Source: Puccinellia tenuiflora | Taxonomy: Eukaryota; Streptophyta; Magnoliopsida; Poales; Poaceae | DNA length: 64,000 bases | Assembly (NCBI GenBank): GCA_012064385.1 | Contig: QRDG01000412.1 | Location: 706,791 to 770,790 of the forward strand | Direction of reading: 5' to 3' | In this document: piece by piece, positions 35,360 through 46,865 of the stretch | Layout: each line of letters starts with the position of its first letter | Numbering within the stretch: position 1 is the stretch's first letter | Position numbers and translations under genes: made by a program | The notes under the pieces: model-generated | Database searches by the model: none | Told to the model about the DNA's origin: nothing | What the model saw: only the letters and a program-made list of their open reading frames with translations

Positions 35360-36502
35360 TCAACCTGTTAAAACTAAGTCGGTCATATCCCTTTCAGTTA
35401 TCGCCAAGCTATAGCACCGGTTTCTTGTATTTCTAAATCTCTTGATATAATCGGATAACGATTCGTCATGCTTCTGTTTAGCCGATGTGAGATCGGACAA
35501 CTTTAATTCAATTTCTCCGGCAAAGAAGTGCTCATGAAACTTTTGCTCCAAGTGAAACCAAGTGTGTATAGAATTAGGAGCTAAAGCCAAAAACCAAGAT
35601 AAAGCAACACCGGTTAACGACAATGAGAACAGGTGAACTTTGATGTGATCATGATTAGCTTCGCCTAATTGAGCCAAATATTGACTAATATGCTCCCACG
35701 TCGACTTGTTGTCCACCCCATTAAATTTAGAAAACTCAGGGACTCTATAGCCAGGTGGATAGGGTTGTAGATCAAAATATTCGGGGTAGGGTTTAACATA
35801 GGTTCTATGTTTTGGTATAACCCTGAATTTATCATATGCTAATTGATCCAATTTCTTCCTGAACTCGACCACCAAATCGTCCATGTTGGCCGATTGAGTC
35901 GAAACAGGAGATGAATTGGCCACAGGGCCGACTTGCATCCAAGGAGCTGAATCTGAATTCGGCATTGACCCTCGTCCCAGAAGTCACACCGCTGGTCCCG
36001 TCTATCCTGTCGGGTAGGATGAACTCTGGATCGAAGTCAGACAAGGTAGTGCATTAGCAAGCCGGTTTTCCTTGTACGGGCTCATCGGTTGTGCATCCGA
36101 TATCTGGCCTTGGATGGTGTTTTTCTTAGTCTTTTCATGTTCTAGCATAAGATCATAAACATTGTTCGTACCTTGCGAAACATGAAACTGAATTTTGGCT
36201 AATTGCTCAGGAGAAAAAGTACTGTTACTTACAGCGGGTTTATCGGTATTGATGCTCAGTGGTACATATTCCGGCTCGTTGATCGGCGCGGTTACGCCTT
36301 TCCGATCTAACTTGAAGCTGGCCAAGTACAACTCCTCATCTTCTTGTTCCCGCTTGAGTCGCAGCGCTTCGAACTCCTCGTTTCTCTTCTTCTTCCACTC
36401 ATCCAGGCCTTGGCGTTGTGCTTCCGACAAATCCTTGATAGTAGGTGTGATGATGTTGTCAGTAGTCATGGTAGACAAATCTGTAACCTTAGAACCGGTC
36501 AT
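35360..36502 (-). pseudogene. Gag region of the gypsy element
   Basis: The N-terminal ORF starts MTGSKVTDLSTMTTDN (36502) and has a charged coiled segment (DEWKKKRNEEFEALRLKREQ). The core gag frame (35965-35360) has YPPGYRVPEFSKFNGVDNKS, LTGVALSWFLALAPNSIHTW, and SLSDYIKRFRNTRNRCYSLA. These are hallmarks of plant gypsy Gag (retrotransposon gag domain). The two pieces lie in different frames with stops between them. Confidence 0.85.
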
Positions 36503-36527
36503 CGTTGCCCGATTTAGGTTTGAAATT

Positions 36528-36547
36528 TCCCCAGCGGAGTCGCCAAA
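36528..36547 (-). other. Primer binding site of the gypsy element
   Basis: On the minus strand TTTGGCGACTCCGCTGGGGA lies a few bases inside the 5' LTR. TGGCGACTCCGCTGGGGA-type sites occur in several plant gypsy elements. Which tRNA it matches was not verified. Confidence 0.75.
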
Positions 36548-36552
36548 AAGTG

Positions 36553-37381
36553 TGTTGCGCTAAAAACGCGTCACACAAACACGTCCTCATGTACCCGCGG
36601 TGCCGGGGGAGATACTCCGCAACTCGCCCCGTGGGAGGCCGACTTCGAGCGCGATACGCAAGACAACAAGCCGACGCTTTTTGGACCAGACGCCCCAGCC
36701 CCTCGGGAGGGACCCCGTCAGAGGAAGCCAGCGACAATTGGTTGAACTAAGCCGGATTTGACCGCTCTTAGCTCGATTGTCGATACTCGATGAACTCACG
36801 CGAAGTCGCTGAATAACGGAAGCAGGAACAAGGGTTTGAGAGTAAAAAGTAGGGTTTGTATTGATTGTCGATTGTTTTCTTAATTTCAATCGGCCATCAC
36901 CTCTTACATATATAATGAGGCAGCTGGACTTCCCGTACAAGTATTGTACTTCTACAAGGATTGCAACTCATGATATAAGTCGGTTTCTATCTCTACACTA
37001 GGTAAAAACCTTGGCCGGCTTTGTAATGGACCCGGACTCCAAGCATCCTTTTCCGGCTTCTTCTGGAAAGTCGCCTTTTCCGGCTTCTTCTGGAAAGTCG
37101 CCTTTTGCCCTTCCGTGTTGCCCTTGAACTTGTTCTATCATACTGCATCCGACATCCGTTTCTGGGCCTCGCGAGCGTCAAACACCCTCAAGTCCGGTTT
37201 CCCTTAAGCGGCCTCTGGAACCTTCAGGAAACTTGAGTCTGGCCTGCGCCGGGTTCTGGCTAATCCGGTTTCTGGCTAAGCCGGGTTGGCTCCTGTCAAT
37301 CATCACTCTAGGTTCTCTCCAAGTCACCATCTCCTCCTGAATGAGCTTGAACCCGTGACCTGCCAAAAACGGGTGCTAACA
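36553..37381 (-). repeat. 5' LTR of the degenerate gypsy element
   Basis: It pairs with 28939-29725 but is 42 bp longer. Part of the difference is a tandem duplication of a unit of about 32 bp near 37050-37108 that contains CCGGCTTCTTCTGGAAAGTC. Confidence 0.88.
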
Positions 37382-37678
37382 ATATCCAAACCCAGGGTTA
37401 TATGTACTTATAAGGCGGTCTATTATTTTCTATCTCTTTCGGTGAGCCGTTTTGGTAGCTGCTTCACAAAAAAAGCCTGTTTTGACACCAAAAAAAATGA
37501 AAAATGGGTTTTTTATTCAATGAAAACCCTAAACCCCGTAGTCAACACTATTCTACAACCAAGATACACCAGTGTGTCAAATATGGCCTCATTCCGACAA
37601 TTTTTGCTATGTCAAAATCCATACCCTAACTCATTTCAATGATGACCAGAGCGCCACACTACAGCCGTCAGATATGGT
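37382..37678. other. Short spacer between two retroelements
   Basis: AT-rich sequence with an ATGAAAAATGGG-like A/T stretch. No feature is recognised. Confidence 0.4.
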
Positions 37679-38707
37679 TGTCAGAGAATGTTCCCAGGAA
37701 CTGGGGGTGTCTCCAAGGTATCGTGTAAGGGGCTGAACACGGAGTCAAACAATCCTCAACGTGCTCCGGCGACGGTGCTCGTCGGACTCGCTGCGGACGA
37801 CACTGCAGAGATGGACACAAGATCTTACCCAGGTTCAGGGCCCTCTTTGGGAGGTCAAACCCCTACGTCCTGCTATGGTGTATTGCACTGCTTGGAGAGG
37901 TTCACAGTACAAGGAGAGCTTGGAGAGCTCGAGGTGGCTAACAATGGCTACTTGCTAGTCTTCAGATCTAGGGTTAGGGTCTACTAGAGCTGAACCAACC
38001 GAAGATCGAACCCTTTGCTTGAGCGTGCTCCCCCTCCTTTTATAGGCGTCCTGGGCCTCTTCCGCCCAAACATTTGGGCGGGAAGGGTTACCACATGGCG
38101 ACGAGGGAAGGAGCAGGGTGCACGATAAAGGTGGAGTCCATGGACGCGGTCCATGGCAGGGACGACGCTACCAAAGCTGGAAAAGCCACCGGCCAGCCGG
38201 ACGGTGGGCTGGCGCTTGATGAGGTGGGATGTGACCCACGGTGACATCGTCCTTGGAGCGTAGCTGCAGACGGTTCCCTTATCGCCAAAGAGGCAATACT
38301 CGTTGTCCGCTTTGCTTGAAGCCGCTTTGTTGACTGCTTTATGCATGGAAGTGGCAACTGCGGCGTCGTCGTCATCGCGCGTAGGCACGCGCGTCACTCT
38401 GCACATGGGGGCAGAGCCCATGTGCGCCCTACCGCGGAGGCAGAGAAGGCTTCGCGAGGAAGGAACCCCGCGAGGCAAAAAGCCTCGCCGAGCCCTTCAG
38501 CTTGGTCCTTAGCAGAAATGCGGGTGGCGCCGGAGACGCCTTGTCGAGGAGCGATCCCTCGCCAAGGGAGAGAACCCTCGACGAGGAGAAAAGATTCCTC
38601 GCGAGGGAAAAACCCTGTGGGCCCTGGCCCTTAGCGAAAAATGCCTGAAGAATCCTGTGGGCCCTGGCGGGCCGGCCCGTGGTACCCTGGTTTCCACTGT
38701 GCCGACA
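37679..38707 (-). repeat. LTR of element A (minus strand), solo partner of an aORF
   Basis: On the minus strand it starts TGTCGGCACAGTGGAAACC (38707) and probably ends TTCTCTGACA (37679). Inside are a TATA box (minus TATAAAAA, plus 38037-38044) and the phrases GGACGTAGGGGTTTGACCTC and GAACCTGGGTAAGATC, which resemble the LTR at 46177-46865. The minus-strand sequence before it, GGCCCGGGGGCTAC (38708-38725), is a polypurine tract, so this is a 3' LTR. The left border is less certain than the right one. Confidence 0.65.
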
Positions 38708-41700
38708 GTAGCCCCCGGGCCCGCGATGGGCACGCCGAAGGCCACGGACGCAGGCGAAGTGTCGAGGGCCCAAAGACGCCTGCCAGGGCCGTGACACGTG
38801 GGGCGCAGCGGTTGCACCGCGGCCACGATCTCCTCGACTTCAACGGGCAAACCGGTGGGGCCCGCCACGACTCGTGAGCCGGTCAATAAAGCCTGGCGCG
38901 CAGACTGCGCCCATTACTTCTCCCATTACTCCGCCGCCCTCTTCTTCCAAACATCTCCGTCTCCCAGAGCACGTCGCTCCCGAAGTCTTCGTCTTCAAGC
39001 TTCTCCTCCAGCGGCCATGGCTCCCAAGAGGGCAACCGACGGCCAGAAGGGCAAAGCCGTGATGCAGACTGGCACGTCTGCGGCGGCGGCGCAGGGCGCC
39101 GTGCTAACGGCGGCGCTGCCGCCGTCACGCATCAATGCGGCGGCGATTGCGAAGGTGCGGCACTTGGCGGCCGCCAACACCCACGAGCTCGGCGCCACAA
39201 GCATGGCACCCAACAGCAGCAAGGTCGGCGCGGGGTACTACCCCATATTCCTTCATGCTTTCTACGCCGGCCTTGTCCCTCCTTTCTCCAGCTTTCTCAT
39301 GGGAGTCCTTGAAGCATACCAAGATCCAACTCCTTCATCTCCACCCAAACTCCATACTCATTCTCGCCATCTTCACCTACCTCTATGAGGCGTACGTTGG
39401 CGTCCACCCCTCGGTGGCTCTCTTCCGCAGCTTCTACTCCCTCCGGAACACCGCGCCGAACGAGCGGCTCGGATGCGTCTCCCTCCGCATCGCCGCTATC
39501 AGAAGATAAGACTACATCCCTATCGCGTGGCTTGGTGAGAACGACATCACCAAGGTGACGAAGAAGGTGGATGGCTTCCGCAAGCGATGGTTCTTTGTTA
39601 GCACCAAATCGTCGAACCGCCACCTGGAGGCACCCGAGGCGCCCCCAAGGAAGTGGGCGCGTTGGTCGAGCGGCGACTTCGAGGGCCCCAAGCTTGAGGC
39701 GGTATACGAGCGCATCCTGGTGCTCCGCGAGGCCGGGCTCACCGGCCAGATGGTGGCGATGGATTTTGTTGCACGCCGCTTTGCTCCCCTTCAGTGGCAC
39801 TCAGAGCCAATGTGGACCTATTCAGGCCCGGATGACAGGATGCGCCTCAGCACAGACGACCTCACCCCGGGCGAGCTGAAGCAGATCATGAGAGTCCTTT
39901 TTTCCACAGAGTCCATTCCGCCCCCAAACAATGACGACGCCCTGCCGCTGTTCTCCTACTTGGAGGAGAACGTGCGCGAAGCCCGTGAGCTCCTGCCTCT
40001 CTTCAATGAATGGGGCATCAGGCCTGCAAGGCTCGTCGGGTCTCGCAGCAACCCGTGGGCTGCGGAACAGGAGCAGGGGGGCGGCGCATTGGAGCCGGGC
40101 GAGGACGAAGATTCTGGCAAAGATGAGGCCTCGAGAAGCGCCAACTCCTCTGGAGAGGACGAGGCCTCAAGGGACGCCGATCCCTCGGGAGGCGATGCGG
40201 GCTCAAGGAACGTGCCGCCCGGCGAGGACCTCCAGGAGATCTCCTCCGGTAGCGAAGAGGGCGCCTTCCGCGTGGTCTGCTCCCAACGCCCCACGGAGGG
40301 GGAGAGAGGCAGCGGCACAGGAGGATGTCGCGAACCCCGCTCCAAGCTCCTCCACGACAGGGACGCCGGGGCCGCAAGGGGCGCTCCTCGCGAGGAGGCA
40401 GCATCGCCTGAGGAGGAGGCCCGGACGACCAGCCCCCCGCCGCAGAAGGCGAAGAAGAGGGTATGGAGGAGCGTCGACGAGTAAGTTTTGTCCTTTTTCT
40501 TTCAGCATTTCGCTTCTGAGAATCCCCTCCTGAAGGATTTGCCTGTTTGTGTTTCTTCAGCGTACCCGCGGCGCCGAAGAGGCGGCGTCTCCGCAAGCTT
40601 GGGGAGACCGCCAGCGCCGCCGAGGAGGCGCTTGCGGTAGACGAGTTGCAGCAGGCGGCTGGCGAGCCGCAGCAGGCGGCCGACGAGCCACAGCGGGCGG
40701 CCGGCGAGCCGCAGCAGGTGGCTGACGAGCCGCAGCTAGAGGCCGTTCCTCCCGCGGGTGAGCACCGCGCGGTGGTGGTGGCGGTTGAAGAGGCGATGTC
40801 GCCTCCAGCTAGGGCAGCTTCTCCCCCCGCGGTTGAGCACCGCGCGAAGGAGGTGATTGAGGTGGCGACGCCGCCGCCAACTCGGGCTGCTACTCCTCCT
40901 GCGGCCGAGCACCGCGAGGAAGAGGAAGCGGTGGATGGAGAGATCGTCATGGAGCCGCCTCCAGAGGCGGAGGAGGCTCCCACAAGGAGGGCGGACGCGC
41001 CCGAGGCCGCGGCGGACGCGGCCATCATGGAAGGGGTGGGGAGCGCCACTAAAGAGCAGGAGGTGGAGGTGCCCCTGGAGCCCACGAACGCCTGGACCGG
41101 GGGTGAGAGGACGCCCAGCCCCCAGAGGGCTCTCGACGTGGGCAGCGGAGAAGGCGCCCGCACCAGCCCCCAGGCCATGCCGGAAGCGGCCGTGAGCCCG
41201 AGGCAAGATGCCCCGAGCGCCTCGACGAGCGTCGAGGCCTCTGCGCCCCGCGACGACGCGGGGATCTTGGCGCAGCGGGAGCCACGCCCTCGCGCGGCCC
41301 GCCGCAGGGTTGTCTTCGGCCAAGCGCGGCAGGCGCTTGACGTGCTGGAGGCGCAATACGCCGAGGAAAAAAACGCCCGGGAGGAGGAGCGAACAAGGCT
41401 TGCTGACGCCTGGGCCCTCCTCCGCGAGAGGGTGGAGATGTGCCGGCGGCAGGACGCGACGGCCCAGGCGGCGCGCGAGGAGGCGATCCGCTTCGCCAAA
41501 GAGACCCGCGATAGCGTCAAGCGGGAGGCGGAGGAGACCATGGACCAGCTCGACGCCGCGCGGGAGGCGCTTGAGGTGGAGACCACCGCCAAGCATCAGG
41601 AGCTAGCGGCCGCCGAGCAAAAATTCGCCGCCGAGTCCGAGGCCGCCAGGGCCAGCTTGCAGGAACTCTGCGAGCTGCTAGATGCTCGCGAGGGGCAGCT

Positions 41701-42473
41701 GGCGCCTCGCGAGGCAGAGCTGAAGCGGCGCGAGGAAGAGCTCTCCCTCCGGGAGAAGGAGCTGGACCAGCGCGAGGAGCAGGTCCATCTGCTGGAGGGG
41801 GCCCAGGCCACCCGCGAGGGGCAGCTGCAGGAGCACGAGAGCTCGGTGGCCAGGAGCGAGGCCACCCACAAGGAGCGTCACGACAAGGCCAACGCTGACT
41901 TCGCGCTGAAGCAGAAGAGGATCCAGGAGGAGGCTGACGCCAAGGTGGAGCACATCCGCCAAGGTCTTGCCGACGATTATAGCGCCAAGGTCACGAAGTA
42001 GGAGGAGCGTTTCACGGTAAAACACAACGAGCTCCTGCACCAGGTCGAAGGGCTCCAGACGCAGGAGAAGGAGATGACCTCCCGCCTCCAGCGCGCCAAG
42101 GAGGCGCAGACTCGCGCGGAGAGGGAGATTGCCGCCCTGAAGGCGGACCTGAGCGACCTCCAGCAGCAGGTGGGGCCAGCCGCGAACCTCGCGGAGCAGG
42201 CGCGAGACACCGCGCAGCACGGCCGAGCCATGACGCGCCAGCGCCAGCTCATGCTTCACGAGCTGGTCCGCCGCGCGAACGCCGTCGGGGACGACATGAG
42301 GATTGAGGTCCCCCATTTTCCCGCCGGAGGGATCGACGACGAGGCCGCACACACGCACTTCTTCGGGCAATTCCTCGGGGAGCTTGAAAAGGTCGCGAAG
42401 CGCTTCGACGAGCGCGTCGTGGAGGAGAGCCGCGATCTCCTCGTCTTCGCCACCAGCCGCGTCTTCAGCAACC
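38708..42473 (+). pseudogene. Element A interior: antisense accessory ORF (aORF), disrupted
   Basis: The ORF runs opposite to its LTR, as do the aORFs known from Tat-lineage gypsy elements. It begins MAPKRATDGQKGKAVMQ at 39017. A domain like the putative gypsy-type transposon family follows (FYAGLVPPFSSFLMGVLEAY, then after a frameshift LHPNSILILAIFTYLYEAYV and GVHPSVALFRSFYSLRNTAP). Later parts read GPKLEAVYERILVLREAGL and SYLEENVREARELLPLFNEW. An intron with GTAAGT and CTTCAG borders spans 40481-40560. Then come QQAAGEPQQAADEPQ-type repeats and a long coiled coil up to about 42470. A TAG at 41999-42001 and two frameshifts near 39310 and 39510 inactivate it. The end (SRDLLVFATSRVFSNLL) abuts element B. 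Confidence 0.72.
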
Positions 42474-42474
42474 T

Positions 42475-45400
42475 CCTGATCAGCTTCCTGTAGTTTATTC
42501 ACCTCCGCTCCCAGCCGGACGACCTCCAGGCGGCGCTCCTCTGACACCTTCTCCGCCGTCTGGAGATCGGCCTTGACCTGTGCCAGGGCAGCTTCCTTCT
42601 TCTTCAGCTGCCTCTCCAGGCCGGCGCGGGAGGTGGTGTCGCCTGAAGAGGCCGGGTCATCATCAAATCAAGCCGCACAAGAAAAATACAAGGCGCCAAG
42701 ACGGAAAATGCGACCGAGAAGGGAAACCGAACCTTTGGCCGCCTCAAGCTCTCGCTTGAGCATCGTCGCCTCCTTAACCGCCTCGGCGAAGCCATACTCT
42801 ATCGAGGAGCGGAGCAACGCGATGTTGGCCAGGTTCTCCTGAGCCTTTTGCTCCACCAGTACGGTGAGGGGGAACTTCCCCGATGCGTCGGGCCGAGCCG
42901 GCACTGGCCCAGAATACGGAGGAGAGCACACCAGAGTTGATTGACGGGGGCTAGGGAGCAAAGCCATCGCCCCCGCTATGGCCTTGTCCTTGGCCGTCTC
43001 GACCACGGACGAGGAAGGAGTGGGGATGGCGAGGTTTCCGTCCCCGGCACCGGGCCGAGGAACTGTCTTGAAGGCATCCACCATCGCGTCGGCACCACTG
43101 CCAGAAACCGGAGGGTCGAAGTCGACCACAAGGGGAGCTGCGTCGGCCGGCACCCGGCTGTCCGGCTCCACGTCCGCCTTCGCCATCACCGCCTCTGGAG
43201 GCGGACCAGCCACTTGCATCACAGGGGCCTCGGGAGCAGGCCCCGAGGCCGGCTCCACCACCATGCTGGTTGCCGCCACCACGGTCGGGAGTGGTACCCT
43301 GCAAGTAGAAGAAAGAGTCACCCCCAAGAAGTGCAGACTACAAGATTACCCGTCGCGTGAGCCCAATTCCACGGGTTTCATCCTCTTCAAGTGCTTTGGC
43401 GGAGGAGCCGGCGCATCGTCGGGCAGGCGCTTCACGCCACCGGAGGGTGCTTCTCCGCCCTTCACAGGAACGATAGGGTCGTCAGCCGGCCGCTTCGCAG
43501 AAGCCGGCGTCATTTCAACCTCGGCGCCAGCCTCCGCGGTCTTCCCGGCGTCCGCGCCCGCTCCCGCCTTTGCCTCAGCCGCCTTGGCAGCAACCAGCTG
43601 CTCCACAGTCATCTTGGCGTCCATCGCCTCCCGGATCAAATCCGCCTGTGCCAGTTCCGCATAAATAGCCTTTTCCATATCCTCAATACTCAAGTCGTAA
43701 TCAGGATCAACTGCAAGAGTAGGATTAACCACCTGGGCGCTGGTCCCACCAGCAAGAGCTTCCGGCCTCTCCGCTTCCTCCTCCTCCTTCTGGTTCGCTG
43801 CGATTTTAGCTATGGCTTCCTCCATGATAGCATCAACCTTCTTCTCCGCTGTCGATTTCCCAGCGGGCGTCAAGCCGGCTGTGGTTGGCCGGCTGAACAC
43901 TGAAGAAAGCTTTTTTGCGGGGAGTGCACCCCACTTCATGAACGACCCGCCTCGCTGGCGGACGCTCTCGCCCGCGTCCGAGTCGATGGCCGCCTTCGAC
44001 TGCCTCTCCTTTACGATCTGGGGGGAGGGCAACGACGGAGCCTTCCGGATGCTCGCCTCCAGCTCCTTTGTTTTGCGGCTGGACACGCCCGGCTTGGAGG
44101 CTGGCACGGAAGAAGAACCCTCAGAGTCCGGTTCAGAGCTACTGGAGAGATCGACAAATACCCGCACACTCCCGCCGCTGTTTTGTTCGGCGAAATCGGG
44201 CGCGGGAGACTTACCACGGGAAGCTGGAGCCGGCGCCGCCTTGCCGCGCTCCAAGTCCGGACCCCCGCGGGTGGCCCGATCAGAATCAGAGTCGGCCGCA
44301 GTGGGGCTCGCCACGACGCGAGCGCTATCGTCATCGTCCTCGACGCCGGCGCCATCAGCGCCATCAGACGACTCCGTGGAGTCGTCGTGCCTAACTGGCC
44401 GCTTCCCTGCGTCGGATGCAATAGGGGAACCGTCACCCGCCTCGGCGTCCGAGGCGGTCTCTTCACTGTCCGCCTCTCCGTCAGAGGCACTCTCTTCTCC
44501 AGGGGCCGCCTGCTCCTCCGGGGAGGGATCGGGCCAGTCCGCCCCGAAGACCACGTCAAGGTCTTCTGCCCTCTGAAGATCGCAAATCTGCAAAGACACG
44601 CCAGCCGGATAAGTACTCAGCCGGCTCGAAGGAACGCAAGACAAGAAAAGGCAAAAGGAACTAACCACCGGAGCGCGCCGCACGCGAAAAAACGGCTCCA
44701 CGCCGAACTGCCATTTCCGCTCGATCCCGTCGGTGATCACCTGGTCGGCCCAGCGCCGCAACTCGCTCAACTCCAAGACCTCCGTGCAAGCCTGGGTGGG
44801 ATCCCGGAGACCCGAATAGAAGCACATCTTGTGCGCCCGAGCCTGCAGTGGGTACACCCACCTAGCCAGCCAGGCCAGTGTCAGGTCCCTGGAAGTCAGT
44901 CCGCCTGCGATCAGGTCCTTCACCCGAGCTGTCACGACCGCCTCCAGACCTTCGTCAACAGGCGCCTTCCGGTTCCAGGACTTGTCAGCAGGCAGTTGGT
45001 TCTTGAACCGAGGAAGCCCAATCCGATCCTCCGCCGTGAGGTTCCGAACATAGAAGTAGCTGCTCTGCCACTTCTTGACGGATTCGAGCAGATGCACCTT
45101 GGGAAAGAGGACATTCTTCGTGGACACGGAGACGCATCCGCACTCTCGCAACCTCCTGTCGCAAGTCTGGGCGCGGAGGAAGAAGAACAGCTCGAACAGC
45201 TCCATGCAGGGCCAGAGGCCCAGGTACGCCTCGCAGAGGGTAACGAAGCAAGAGAGCAGCGTAATGCTGTTCGCCCCCAAGTGGTGGAGCTGCAGACCAT
45301 AAAAATCGAGGAACTGCCGGAGGAAGGGGCTAACCGGCAGCGCCAATCCCCTCGCCAGGTGCGAGGAGAACACCACGGACTCGTTCACCGCCGCGACCGG

Positions 45401-45529
45401 CGAAATCTCCTCGTCGTCAGGAACACGGATCCCGACCTCCTCTTTGCTGCCGATGAGCATCCCGTCGTGGAGCTACTTGAGCTCCGCACTGTCGACGCTG
45501 GACCCCATCCAGGCTCCAGTGCTTGCCAT
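42475..45529 (-). pseudogene. Element B interior: antisense accessory ORF (aORF), disrupted
   Basis: On the minus strand the ORF starts MASTGAWMGSSVDSAELK (45529), meets a TAG, and then stays open as a long frame. This holds LPVSPFLRQFLDFYGLQLHH and LGANSITLLSCFVTLCEAYL, the hallmark of the putative gypsy-type transposon domain. An acidic, Ser-rich middle follows. Introns fit GT..AG at 43349-43299 and 42732-42643. The last exon starts with TTSRAGLERQLKKKEAALAQ and is a coiled coil that stops abruptly near 42475. It runs opposite to the LTR at 46177-46865. Confidence 0.72.
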
Positions 45530-46159
45530 TGAGTTCCGATTCCCCATCGGAGAGGAAGCGCCGCCGGCGAAGAACAAGAAAGCGTTGGGAGAATGCAAAA
45601 GAAGGAGGTAATCACGGAGAAGACTGAAGCTAGAGCGCAGGCAGGAGAATGGGGAACGATAGCCTGAACCGTTCCCCACTTCCCCTTTTACGAGCAAGGA
45701 GCCGTGGGCGGAGACGTGCCTCTGCACGACGCGTGGCGTGCAGTTACGCTGAACCGCCCGTAAAAGATATCACTAACAAGCGGTTGCCGCAGAAGATCCC
45801 AGCGACGAAGCCGAGGCGTTCTGTCTCGATTCCTGGGGAGAGCCTCCAGGCGGACGGGACGTGGGGACGTGGCTGACGTAAGCCACGACCCGAGCCCTCA
45901 AGTCGGCCACACTAGGCCACCAAGGCCTTCAGTTCCGGCCCCACGTAGCCGAACGAGTCATCGTCAACTTCAACAGTATGCAGCCAAGAACAGGGGTGCC
46001 CGCGGAGCTTTCCCCGCACACAAGTTTCAACTTCACCCGGCTCCAGCTTCACCCGGCTCCAATTTCAGCCGGCCCTATTTCCAGCCTCGACATTACGACC
46101 ATGACAGCCAAGACCAAGGGGAAGATCGCAAAGTCTTCCCAGCAAGCTAGCAAGACTCC

Positions 46160-46176
46160 ACGATCTCGGGGGCTAG
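46160..46176 (+). other. Polypurine tract of element B
   Basis: CGATCTCGGGGGCTAG ends directly before the LTR start TGTCGGGG. It marks the following LTR as a 3' LTR in plus orientation. Confidence 0.7.
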
Positions 46177-46865
46177 TGTCGGGGAGATGAACCCCGGATA
46201 CCCCAAAGAGGCTCACTCCTTCAAACTCAACGGGTCGGCTGAACATTGCCGGCTGCACAACGCCGACTGGAACCCGCCGGCTGAATCAAGCCGCCTGCGT
46301 CTACTCGGACGCAGACGTCCGGCTGGGCTGAAGCCGGACGTACCAACCGACAGCTCTGTACTGGTGGGTCAGTCCCGCATAACCGCTCCTGGTGAACAGT
46401 ACTTCCTGTCGGGCATCTCCTGTGCAGAAATCATGGCAACGAGCTCCAGCCGGCCAGAAAGTAGATGATGTCATAGGGACAGACCTGTAAAATCCCTGTA
46501 ACCCAAAACCCTAGCCCATTTCCTATATAAGGCGGGCTAGAGCCTGCTGCGTGAGGCAAGCAACCAAAGGAAGGAAGAGAGATCACTGGCAGATAGCATC
46601 ATCGTCAACCTCCAGCCGGCTAGGACTTCCAGCCGGCTGCCACCTGAATACAGCTCTGGGAGCACTTGTAGCCCGCACTTTGTGATCAAGCAATAAGAAA
46701 CAAGAAGAGCAGGACGTAGGGGTGTTACCTCCACAAGAGGGCCTTGAACCTGGGTATATCGCGTGTGTTTGCGTGCTTGTACCCAATCCCGCGCGAGCGC
46801 CATCGTCGCCTTGCCCCATACTTCTTTCCATCTCTGATGAATATGCCGTGCAACCCACCACGACA
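46177..46865 (+). repeat. 3' LTR of element B, 689 bp
   Basis: It starts TGTCGGGGAGATGAACCCC and ends CAACCCACCACGACA. TATATAA lies at 46524-46530. The phrases CAGGACGTAGGGGTGTTACC and CTTGAACCTGGGTATATCGC parallel the LARD-like LTRs, so the two families are related. No second copy of this LTR is in the window. Confidence 0.8.

Larger units (their letters stand above)
28939..37381 (-). mobile_element. Degenerate Ty3/gypsy LTR retrotransposon, nearly full length
   Basis: On the minus strand the order is: 5' LTR 37381-36553, PBS 36547-36528, N-terminal/gag ORFs about 36502-35360, linker about 35360-34000, protease about 33990-32980, RT and RNase H 32742-31080, integrase about 31060-29940, PPT 29726-29745, 3' LTR 29725-28939. 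RT before integrase defines Ty3/gypsy. Many in-frame stops and frame changes show that it is dead. The LTRs differ noticeably (roughly 6-8 percent by eye), so it is older than the LARD-like element. The flanking 5-mers (CCATC left, ATATC right) do not match perfectly, which may reflect mutation or rearrangement. A 108-base assembly gap interrupts the RNase H region. Confidence 0.9.

Noticed and set aside
40018..41592. 524-aa and 286-aa minus-strand frames over element A
   Set aside because: They are shadows of the plus-strand aORF with its repeated codon usage, and have Ser/Ala/Arg-rich non-protein composition.
44183..45532. 449-aa plus-strand frame over element B
   Set aside because: It is a mirror of the minus-strand aORF, which has the recognisable domain and good splice sites.
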